Origin: Flavobacteriales bacterium | GTDB taxonomy: Bacteria; Bacteroidota; Bacteroidia; DT-38 | NCBI GenBank assembly: GCA_013214975.1 | Contig: JABSPR010000313.1 | Location: 1 to 5,443, forward strand | Direction: 5' to 3' | DNA: 5,443 nt | Part shown: positions 1 through 3,870 of the stretch, one piece after another | How positions within the stretch are numbered: position 1 is the stretch's first letter | Layout: each line of letters begins with the position of its first letter | Made by a program: the position numbers and the translations under genes | The notes under the pieces: model-generated | What the model was told of the DNA's origin: nothing | Databases searched by the model: none | The model's input: the letters and a program-made list of their open reading frames with translations, nothing else

Positions 1-131
1 CCGATTCCAAATAGGTCAAGTCATACTTGGTCAGCTAATTCTATTCTTTCAAGTAACTCATTTAGCGCTTGTGAGTTGGTTCCACCTTGTCTAGAAGACG
101 TGGCAGCAAAACTATCTATTCCTATTTCCAT
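1..131 (-). pseudogene. LLM-class flavin-dependent oxidoreductase, N-terminal fragment with in-frame stop
   Basis: Reading leftwards from ATG at 131 gives MEIGIDSFAATSSRQGG and then LLERIELADQV, followed by TGA at 21-23 and, in the same frame, LDLFGIG up to the window edge. This is the typical N-terminus of bacterial luciferase-like monooxygenases (F420/FMN-dependent TIM-barrel enzymes), whose members carry MEIGIDSFAAT at the start and ADQVGLD-FGIGEHHR after the first helix. The stop therefore replaces the conserved Gly (GGA to TGA would need one base change) and homology continues after it. Family members are about 330-350 residues; only 36 codons plus seven after the stop are visible. The reading could be a nonsense pseudogene, a sequence error, or a leaky UGA (the next base is C, a weak termination context). 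UGA recoding across the genome is unlikely because the plus-strand gene ending at 2432 and the kinase gene both end in TGA. The substrate cannot be inferred. The family call is firm; the state of the gene is not. Confidence 0.78.
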
Positions 132-159
132 GGCATCTTAGTTTAAATGCGTTAAAACA

Positions 160-179
160 ATATACGTAATTACGAATAA
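160..179. promoter_or_regulatory. Candidate operator, palindrome copy A
   Basis: The sequence ATATACGTAATTACGAATAA is a near-palindrome in which 8 of 10 base pairs of the dyad match, centred on the perfect core CGTAATTACG. It ends about 28 bases upstream of the oxidoreductase ATG. Seventeen of the first 19 bases are identical to copy B. A 20-bp dyad is the usual footprint of a dimeric helix-turn-helix regulator, but no regulator gene is visible in the window. Confidence 0.5.
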
Positions 180-193
180 TATACTTAAGAAAG

Positions 194-217
194 TCATGAG
201 TCATTTTCTGCTCATGA
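194..217 (-). terminator. Small hairpin, possible weak terminator of the SpoIIAA-like gene
   Basis: TCATGAG (194-200) and CTCATGA (211-217) form a perfect 7-bp stem around a 10-nt loop, with two more A-T pairs possible after one mismatch. On the minus strand the stem is followed by CTTTCTTAAG, which is only a poor U-tract. It could end the transcript of the gene at 280-660 or be part of the neighbouring regulatory region. Confidence 0.3.
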
Positions 218-238
218 ATTGCATTGCTCGTGCCAATG

Positions 239-258
239 ATATTTGTAATTACGAATAT
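239..258. promoter_or_regulatory. Candidate operator, palindrome copy B
   Basis: The sequence ATATTTGTAATTACGAATAT is palindromic in 9 of 10 base pairs (only the sixth pair fails). It lies 79 bp from copy A in the same orientation and 21 bp beyond the stop codon of the SpoIIAA-like gene. The exact shared core GTAATTACGAATA (13 bp) occurs nowhere else that I can see in the window. Confidence 0.5.
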
Positions 259-279
259 GAGGAAGCTTTGCTGGAATTC

Positions 280-660
280 CTAACTTTTGAAAGTAGCAAG
301 CCATTTTAATCCCTCTTGTTCATTAGAGAATATTTTTTTTTGGTGCTCTGGTTTGAAGAATTTAAATACAAATTGAGCACCAATTCTAAGTAAAGTAGAT
401 TCAACTACAATGGCGTCTGCTATTTTCAGCTTCGACCTCTCTAAATTTGCGTACTCAGATTTCGCATCGTCTGTAGCGTTAGCACCTCTTCTGAACACGA
501 TAAGAAATAAGCCTTGTTTGCCCTTGAGCATTTTTGTGAAAATCTTATGATTGTCAATCAGGTCCTCTTTCTCTATCAAAACGTCATTCTTTATCTCCAC
601 TCTAATTAGCCCTTCACTGACTAGCGTGATAATAAATTTTATGTTTTCAATAGTTTCCAT
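280..660 (-). CDS. SpoIIAA/STAS-like small protein (DUF7793-type)
   Basis: This is a 126-residue cytoplasmic protein without signal peptide or membrane segment. The alternating pattern resembles small Bacteroidota proteins with a SpoIIAA/STAS-like fold: a strand-rich N-terminus (GLIRVEIKNDVLIEKED, about 17-33), a central strand (GLFLIVFRRG, 50-59), the segment RSKLKIADAIVVESTLLRIGAQFVFKFF (75-102), where the family typically reads 'A..A.I..S...R...NFFL...', and the closing FSNEQEGLKWL (110-120), which resembles the '(I)F.dee.Al.WL' ending of that group. STAS-type domains often act in protein-protein regulation, but no partner such as an anti-sigma kinase or phosphatase lies nearby and no phosphorylatable Ser/Thr can be assigned with confidence. 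It is a single gene with a 219-bp upstream gap, starts at ATG 660 and ends in TAG. The fold-level call is fairly secure; the function is unknown. Confidence 0.7.
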   Translation of the reverse strand: METIENIKFIITLVSEGLIRVEIKNDVLIEKEDLIDNHKIFTKMLKGKQGLFLIVFRRGANATDDAKSEYANLERSKLKIADAIVVESTLLRIGAQFVFKFFKPEHQKKIFSNEQEGLKWLATFKS

Positions 661-879
661 TAAATGGCTGTTGGGTAATCCCGTTTATGCATAAATAATC
701 ACCTCGGTAATAAATATCACCGAAGAATTAATTTTATTTCTGACAAATTTTACGAATTGAATAATAGCTATCGTGTTGTAAGTCAGTACAAATATAAGTT
801 TTATTTTAAATAGTTAATGAGGTGTTTGATACAATTCAGATAGCGTCATACTTTATAAATATTGGGAAGAAGTGTGTAC
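661..879. other. Intergenic region upstream of the SpoIIAA-like gene
   Basis: This AT-rich gap lies between the CPBP gene end and the SpoIIAA-like gene start. The only signals seen are the -7 like element at 789-796 and a short inverted repeat, TCGGT at about 703-708 with ACCGA about ten bases on, which lies in the predicted leader and is too weak to name. No coding potential or RNA gene was recognised. Confidence 0.4.
789..796 (-). promoter_or_regulatory. Candidate Bacteroidota promoter -7 element for the SpoIIAA-like gene
   Basis: On the minus strand this reads TATATTTG, a perfect match to the Bacteroidota primary-sigma -7 consensus TAnnTTTG. It would start transcription near 782 and give a leader of about 120 nt. 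A clear TTG at the -33 position is missing, so the assignment is tentative. Confidence 0.3.
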
Positions 880-1596
880 TTAGAGTATTGGCTCGAGAGT
901 CAGCATAGAAACATGGGCAAACATGTGGGCAATAAAAGCAGATTCTAATCCCTTCTTCCAGTAAAACCATTCGAATATGATTCCTCCAAGTGAATTGCCA
1001 ATCATTATGTAGGATATTAATGTGAGAGAAGGAGTACTCACTAGACTAAATGCTATTGGTAAATGTCCGGCAGCGCATATTACGGCAGCTGTACATATGC
1101 CAATCCAATATGGAGTAGAGGATAGGCTTTTCATGACTTTAGAAGCAACCCAGATAACTAGTGTCATAATACCAAATCGCATTAGGATTTCTTCAGTAAA
1201 ACCTCCATACAAAAAACGATTGGCGATACTTGGGGTAAAACTTTCTGCTGCCTCAAAGAACTCGGCTGGTATAGACGATCGGAAAATAAAGCCAACCAAT
1301 GTTATTAGACATCCACTTATGAGGCCACCCATTGCTCCATAAACCAATATGCTCTTCGTGTTAAATGAAGAGTTTTTATTAATTAGACCTTCAAGTATCG
1401 GAGCTCCTAAGTTTACCTTCTTCGAAAGTAGAGTACCCAAGATTGTTGTGATGATCAATAGTATTGTGGGATTAACTAAGATTAAATATTTAATCTGGTC
1501 AGCCGAAAAGGTTTTAAGAAGTTCTCGCTCAACTTCTTCTTGTATATTTATAGTGAGCATCGACAGGATACTCGTTATGCCTAGTAAAAAAAACAA
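880..1596 (-). CDS. CPBP (Abi/CAAX-like) family intramembrane metalloprotease, 5' end frameshifted
   Basis: This is a multi-pass membrane protein with the marks of the CPBP/Abi family: EEILMR (EExxxR, residues 135-140), the second-motif His at AGHLP (H178), and the third motif HMFAH (H224, H228). The two Glu and the His residues are the expected metal and catalytic ligands. Motif 3 is normally HxxxN or HxxxD, so the final His is unusual. Hydrophobic helices lie near 36-57, 83-106, 139-152, 162-185 and 190-210. Family roles include CAAX-type proteolysis, bacteriocin self-protection and unknown membrane proteolysis; nothing nearby points to one. The open frame starts at TTG 1596. A better start is ATG 1627 (MKWERVILGIVV), which enters this frame only if the T8 run at 1586-1593 were T7. 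That would give a 248-residue protein with a complete first membrane helix. As read, translation could begin only at TTG 1596 or ATG 1560. It ends in TAA and appears to be a single-gene unit. Confidence 0.85.
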   Translation of the reverse strand: MFFLLGITSILSMLTINIQEEVERELLKTFSADQIKYLILVNPTILLIITTILGTLLSKKVNLGAPILEGLINKNSSFNTKSILVYGAMGGLISGCLITLVGFIFRSSIPAEFFEAAESFTPSIANRFLYGGFTEEILMRFGIMTLVIWVASKVMKSLSSTPYWIGICTAAVICAAGHLPIAFSLVSTPSLTLISYIMIGNSLGGIIFEWFYWKKGLESAFIAHMFAHVSMLTLEPIL

Positions 1597-1627
1597 CTAT
1601 TCCTAAAATGACTCTTTCCCATTTCAT
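1529..1627 (-). other. Out-of-frame 5' leader ORF of the CPBP gene
   Basis: ATG at 1627 opens MKWERVILGIVVFF, a convincing start of a membrane protein, but after the T8 run the frame becomes TRHNEYPVD and stops at TGA 1529-1531 after 32 residues. Removing one T joins the peptide smoothly to FLLGITSIL of the CPBP protein. The region therefore looks like the true N-terminus of that gene in the wrong frame rather than a separate gene. Confidence 0.6.
1586..1593 (-). repeat. T8 homopolymer at the frameshift point
   Basis: Eight consecutive T on the coding strand, placed at codons 12-14 from ATG 1627, are exactly where the reading frame breaks. A run of seven would restore the full CPBP frame. 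Such runs are hot spots for replication slippage (phase variation), for polymerase slippage, and for sequencing or assembly errors. Confidence 0.7.
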
Positions 1628-1980
1628 TTTGTAAAGTTAAGGAGCCTTCAATTAATTGAGGTCGCTCAATGGAAGTTCTATTTGTGTTTTTCCAAATAGC
1701 GTAAAAACTGTTTGGGTAGAAACGGCTTATAAAGGTTTAAAAAAACGTGCCCGTGATTAAACGATCGTAGAGGCTCTGGATAAATACCTTCGAAATGGGT
1801 AATTATTTGCTATAGGCTCTTATTTGGCTGAATTCTTATTTGTGCATTCCAATCTACTTCTTTTCGTTCTCCTTAAATAACTTCATAGATTCTTCTTTGT
1901 TTACTGGGCTATTTATATCTCTATAAACTAATTAACCCGATGCCTTGATATTCGGTTTCATGTTTGTTCTAGCATTTGGC

Positions 1981-1995
1981 AATAGATCAATGTAA
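1981..1995 (+). repeat. 15-bp direct repeat, left copy
   Basis: AATAGATCAATGTAA here is identical to 2511-2525, with the match ending at both sides. The two copies bracket the plus-strand gene and its promoter. See the right copy for its relation to the VF530 gene. Confidence 0.6.
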
Positions 1996-2021
1996 TCATA
2001 GTTTCTGATTTTGTGTTTTGC

Positions 2022-2029
2022 TAAATTTG
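2022..2029 (+). promoter_or_regulatory. Promoter of the orphan plus-strand gene
   Basis: TAAATTTG matches the Bacteroidota -7 consensus TAnnTTTG exactly, and a T-rich TTTCTG at 2002-2007 lies at about the right distance for a weak -33 element. Transcription would begin near 2036, leaving a short leader of roughly 16 nt before ATG 2052. No Shine-Dalgarno sequence is present, as is common in this phylum. Confidence 0.5.
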
Positions 2030-2051
2030 TATTTCAATTATTATAGATAGA

Positions 2052-2432
2052 ATGAAAACATATACAGAAGAGGAGTTGGCGGATTTAGTTGGTAAAAGAA
2101 TCATTTCAGAATTTGATAGTCCCGAAAATATTATCGCAGAGTTCGAGAAAAAACTAGAAGGAAAAGTAAAGTCGTTAAGTCCTCGAAAACTAAACGATAT
2201 TGAATTGGAGGATAGTGTGCTGAAGTTTGCCGTTGATGTACATGCTAATATGAGTACTATTAATAAAGAAATAATTTTGACGAAACTATCTAAAGAATTA
2301 CTTGAGAAAAGTTCAGGTAAAGGAATAGAGTTAAGCGAGCATGAACAGTACTTTACGGATGTAGCATCTGATGTTATGAAAGGGCTGATTAAAAAGAGGC
2401 ATGCCGATTTAAAGAAGAAGAAGAAGAAGTGA
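2052..2432 (+). CDS. Uncharacterised charged protein with poly-Lys C-terminus
   Basis: I do not recognise this 126-residue protein. It is soluble, highly charged and predicted by eye to be mostly helical, with no signal peptide, membrane segment or Cys. The N-terminal half (EEELADLVGKRIISEFDSP) is followed by a Lys-rich stretch (32-47), a hydrophobic-charged helix around LEDSVLKFAVDVH (52-64), and SEHEQYFTDVASDVMKGLI (95-113). It ends in six Lys encoded purely by AAG. The basic tail could favour contact with nucleic acid or membranes, but this is speculation. It is the only plus-strand gene in the window, has its own promoter (2022-2029), and converges on the VF530 gene with a 65-bp gap. A 15-bp direct repeat lies on each side, which would fit a small acquired segment. 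The start at ATG 2052 is supported by the promoter spacing. It is probably a real gene, without assigned function. Confidence 0.72.
   Translation: MKTYTEEELADLVGKRIISEFDSPENIIAEFEKKLEGKVKSLSPRKLNDIELEDSVLKFAVDVHANMSTINKEIILTKLSKELLEKSSGKGIELSEHEQYFTDVASDVMKGLIKKRHADLKKKKKK
2412..2429 (+). repeat. (AAG)6 trinucleotide repeat coding for the Lys tail
   Basis: Six perfect AAG units form the last six sense codons of the plus-strand gene. Earlier Lys codons of the same gene are mostly AAA, so the tract looks like a simple-sequence expansion rather than ordinary codon use. A change in unit number would alter tail length without breaking the frame. Confidence 0.7.
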
Positions 2433-2454
2433 TATTGTACAAGTAAAGCGCTGG

Positions 2455-2481
2455 ACCCAATTCATTGTTAGTCAATTTGGT
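2455..2481. terminator. Weak bidirectional terminator candidate between convergent genes
   Basis: The plus-strand gene and the VF530 gene converge here. CCAA (2457-2460) can pair with TTGG (2477-2480) and the inner ATTG with CAAT, giving about eight pairs with a 3-nt bulge. No good U-tract follows immediately on either strand, although T-rich DNA begins at about 2495. The position is right for a terminator but the structure is poor. Confidence 0.22.
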
Positions 2482-2497
2482 AATTAGAAATCGGTAT

Positions 2498-2740
2498 TTA
2501 TTTCTTCTTTAATAGATCAATGTAAAGCCGTTCCATTTTATCTCTAGCCCATGGGGTTCTTCTTAAAAACGTTAGACTAGATTTAATCGTTGGGTTGTTT
2601 TTAAAACAGTTGATATTAACTTCCATCGACAATTCGTCCCATCCATAATGCTTCACTAGCGACTCAAGTATCATTATTAACTTAACCCCATGTAGTGGGT
2701 CATTGGGTTGTTCTCTGTATTCTCCTGTTTTTTTATCCAT
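2498..2740 (-). CDS. VF530 family DNA-binding protein (DUF2132)
   Basis: This 80-residue protein matches the VF530 family (Pfam DUF2132) over nearly its whole length. The signature segments are all present: NDPLHGVKL (13-21), LVKHYGWDEL (28-37), VNINCFKNNPTIKSS (41-55) and LTFLRRTPWARDKMERLY (56-73). The family is named after an Aliivibrio fischeri protein of known structure and is described as DNA-binding; its biological role is not established. Length is normal for the family, and the C-terminus ends in LLKKK. It starts at ATG 2740 after an A-rich ACTAACAAA without Shine-Dalgarno sequence, and ends in TAA. It lies 48 bp downstream of the secreted-protein gene on the same strand, so cotranscription is possible but not shown. 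Codons for YIDLL form part of a 15-bp repeat that recurs at 1981-1995. Confidence 0.93.
   Translation of the reverse strand: MDKKTGEYREQPNDPLHGVKLIMILESLVKHYGWDELSMEVNINCFKNNPTIKSSLTFLRRTPWARDKMERLYIDLLKKK
2511..2525 (+). repeat. 15-bp direct repeat, right copy, in 3' end of VF530 gene
   Basis: AATAGATCAATGTAA lies within the last codons of the VF530 gene and encodes, on the minus strand, part of LYIDLL. It is an exact copy of 1981-1995, 530 bp away. A repeat in the 3' end of a conserved gene, matched by a second copy beyond an unrelated gene, is the arrangement left by some site-specific integration or recombination events. No integrase is visible. Confidence 0.55.
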
Positions 2741-2788
2741 TTTGTTAGTTGATTGACTCTTTCAAATCTTGTTGAAAATGCGCTTTTA

Positions 2789-3550
2789 TTATTTTACCCA
2801 CCACGTTTCTCCTTCAATAATAGTGGCTTCCATCATTTCAATTTTGCCAGCTGAATATCCCATGGCTTTCTTATAACTCTCCCAGCCGTTTTCTAAAAAC
2901 TTATCAGCGGGAAGAAATTCGGCGGCGCCTATATTCAGCGCATCACTATTTGGTATTCTGTAATCACCCCAGTTACATATTGACTTAATCTTCGATTTGT
3001 GATTTGTATGCGTGCCCTCGAACTGATTGTTTTTAAATCCATCAGCCTGAAACATCAAAGCATTGTAATTTATCTTGTCTTGAACATTAATATGGAAGTC
3101 TGTTCGGAATACTCCCTTTAGCATTCCTGACCGTACCTTCCCTGGGGTTTCGGAGAATTCGTATTTCCCAGTAACAAAACCTTGTTTAAAATCAGGGTAG
3201 TCTCCTTCATTATATGTTTTTGATTTTATAATTGTAATTTCTCCTTGAAAATCGCAGATAATGTTTTTTACTCTCGTCTTGCCCTGAACGTGGTATTTTA
3301 ATTTGTTATCAGGGTCTTGATATGCCGAGATAAGATGAATGTGAAATCGTTGATAATCTTCTCCAATATAACCTAAAGGCTCTGATCTATTAAAAGAAGG
3401 AGTCTCACTATTAAGTGTGATTTTCTCTAAAGTTAATAACTCGGAAATATTATATTCCTTGATTTTCTTCGTGAATTTTGATGTTTTAACATCTTGTGCA
3501 AATACATAAAGTGATGATATGCAAAAAAGAAGAAGTAATGTGTTTTTCAT
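2789..3550 (-). CDS. Secreted protein of unknown function
   Basis: This 253-residue protein begins with a clear Sec signal peptide: MKNT, a hydrophobic core LLLLFCISSLYVF, and a likely cleavage after FA before QD (about residue 18). The Cys at position 10 is not in a lipobox, so it is not an obvious lipoprotein. The mature part is mixed alpha/beta and aromatic-rich. Notable stretches are EPLGYIGEDYQRFHIHLIS (57-75), FQGEITI (100-106), QGFVTGKYEF (123-132), MLKGVFRTDFHINV (143-156), a cluster CNWGDYRIPNSDALNIGAAEF (190-210) and the end GETWWVK (247-253). I recall similar stretches only in hypothetical proteins of Bacteroidota and cannot assign a fold. It contains three Cys in all (10, 98, 190); the two mature ones could form a disulfide. 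A periplasmic or exported location is inferred. It starts at ATG 3550 and lies 48 bp upstream of the VF530 gene. No good -7 element was found upstream. Confidence 0.8.
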   Translation of the reverse strand: MKNTLLLLFCISSLYVFAQDVKTSKFTKKIKEYNISELLTLEKITLNSETPSFNRSEPLGYIGEDYQRFHIHLISAYQDPDNKLKYHVQGKTRVKNIICDFQGEITIIKSKTYNEGDYPDFKQGFVTGKYEFSETPGKVRSGMLKGVFRTDFHINVQDKINYNALMFQADGFKNNQFEGTHTNHKSKIKSICNWGDYRIPNSDALNIGAAEFLPADKFLENGWESYKKAMGYSAGKIEMMEATIIEGETWWVK

Positions 3551-3598
3551 ATCTCGGTTTTATTTATAGTTAAATATGAGAATATTAATTAGATAAAA

Positions 3599-3612
3599 CC
3601 TTTATTTAAAGG
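3599..3612. promoter_or_regulatory. Short palindromic hairpin upstream of the secreted-protein gene
   Basis: CCTTT and AAAGG form a perfect 5-bp stem around ATTT. It lies 49-62 bp upstream of ATG 3550, within the expected promoter or leader region, so it could be an operator or leader hairpin. The evidence is only the symmetry and position. Confidence 0.2.
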
Positions 3613-3728
3613 GATAACAAGATGTCTGATTTATTTAATTTATATGTGTCGGTAAACAGTCTAAAGCATATATCGGTATTCATTTGGAGAAAGTTCTAGT
3701 ATCTCGGCTGACGAGTTTACTACCAAAA

Positions 3729-3804
3729 TAAAAGGAAATACTTGACAGTCCCTATATGTTATAGATTAAAAGGAATAAGATTGCAGTCCGTATTTATATT
3801 ACAA
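3729..3804. repeat. Two imperfect 38-bp tandem repeats
   Basis: Unit one (3729-3766) and unit two (3767-3804) both begin TAAAAGGAA and share CAGTCC at the same offset (3746-3751 and 3784-3789), followed by TAT-rich DNA. Ungapped they match at about 26 of 38 positions. Unit one also contains the inverted repeat CTATA-TGT-TATAG at 3752-3764. The pair lies beyond the kinase stop codon in non-coding DNA. It could be a duplicated regulator site or a decayed tandem duplication; no function can be assigned. Confidence 0.45.
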
Positions 3805-3870
3805 TGATTAACCAATTTGTTTATAGTCGATGACCAATGTAGGCAGATAATAAGCATAATAGATTCTTAT

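Larger units (their letters stand above)
132..279. promoter_or_regulatory. Intergenic control region upstream of the LLM oxidoreductase
   Basis: This 148-bp gap separates the end of the SpoIIAA-like gene from the oxidoreductase start, both on the minus strand. It holds two palindromic 20-mers at 160-179 and 239-258 and a 7-bp inverted repeat between them (listed separately). I find no convincing TAnnTTTG element, although the stretch just left of the first palindrome is AT-rich. The layout, two similar dyads 28-47 and 107-126 bases upstream of the start codon, suggests a regulator-bound promoter for the oxidoreductase; that function is inferred. Confidence 0.45.
1854..2033 (-). pseudogene. 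Possible degenerate coding remnant
   Basis: On the minus strand one frame stays open for 60 codons except for a TAA at 1932-1934. It reads NYDYIDLLPNARTNMKPN, then IKASG-stop, then LVYRDINSPVNKEESMKLF and KENEKK-stop at 1854-1856. The composition is protein-like and ends with a charged tail, and a 9-residue piece could start at ATG 1961. The five residues YIDLL, encoded by the 15-bp repeat, also occur in the same frame in the C-terminus of the VF530 protein. I recognise no family, and in AT-rich DNA such a stretch could arise by chance. Confidence 0.22.
1628..2051. other. Long intergenic region between divergent CPBP and orphan genes
   Basis: This gap of over 400 bp lies between divergently transcribed genes. 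It contains the 12-bp perfect palindrome TCAATTAATTGA (1648-1659) about 20 bp before the putative CPBP start, a doubled TCTTATTTG (1818-1826 and 1834-1842), a degenerate minus-strand open stretch (1854-2033), one copy of a 15-bp direct repeat (1981-1995) and a good plus-strand promoter (2022-2029). Several short open frames with frequent stops occur, such as a plus-strand stretch at 1656-1758, but none looks like a known protein. No structured RNA was recognised. Confidence 0.45.
3551..3870. other. Intergenic region between kinase and secreted-protein genes
   Basis: This 320-bp AT-rich region lies between two minus-strand genes. It contains the hairpin-forming CCTTTATTTAAAGG at 3599-3612, about 50 bp before the secreted-protein start, a short CTCG/CGAG inverted repeat near 3703-3715, and the pair of 38-bp imperfect tandem repeats at 3729-3804. 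The promoter of the secreted-protein gene must lie here, but I see no full TAnnTTTG element. AATAAG/CTTATT arms next to the kinase stop codon (3849-3854 and 3866-3871) could form an AT-only hairpin. No coding potential was seen. Confidence 0.45.

Noticed and set aside
1..131. UGA recoded to glycine or selenocysteine
   Set aside because: The plus-strand gene ending at 2432 and the kinase gene use TGA as their normal stop, and the affected Gly is not a catalytic position where selenocysteine would be expected.
1022..1342. Open frame of 106 codons on the plus strand inside the CPBP gene
   Set aside because: It lies opposite the EExxxR region of a clearly conserved membrane protein and its translation has no family features; it is an antisense shadow.
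1349..1606. Plus-strand open frame of 85 codons opposite the N-terminal half of the CPBP gene
   Set aside because: It is antisense to the hydrophobic helices of the CPBP protein, has no promoter and no recognisable domain.
1656..1758. Plus-strand open stretch of 34 codons in the long intergenic gap
   Set aside because: It has no ATG start, ends at TAA, and the translation resembles no known protein; this is expected by chance.
1818..1842. Doubled TCTTATTTG, 16 bp apart
   Set aside because: A 9-bp repeat in AT-rich DNA is common and no further copies or symmetry support a function.
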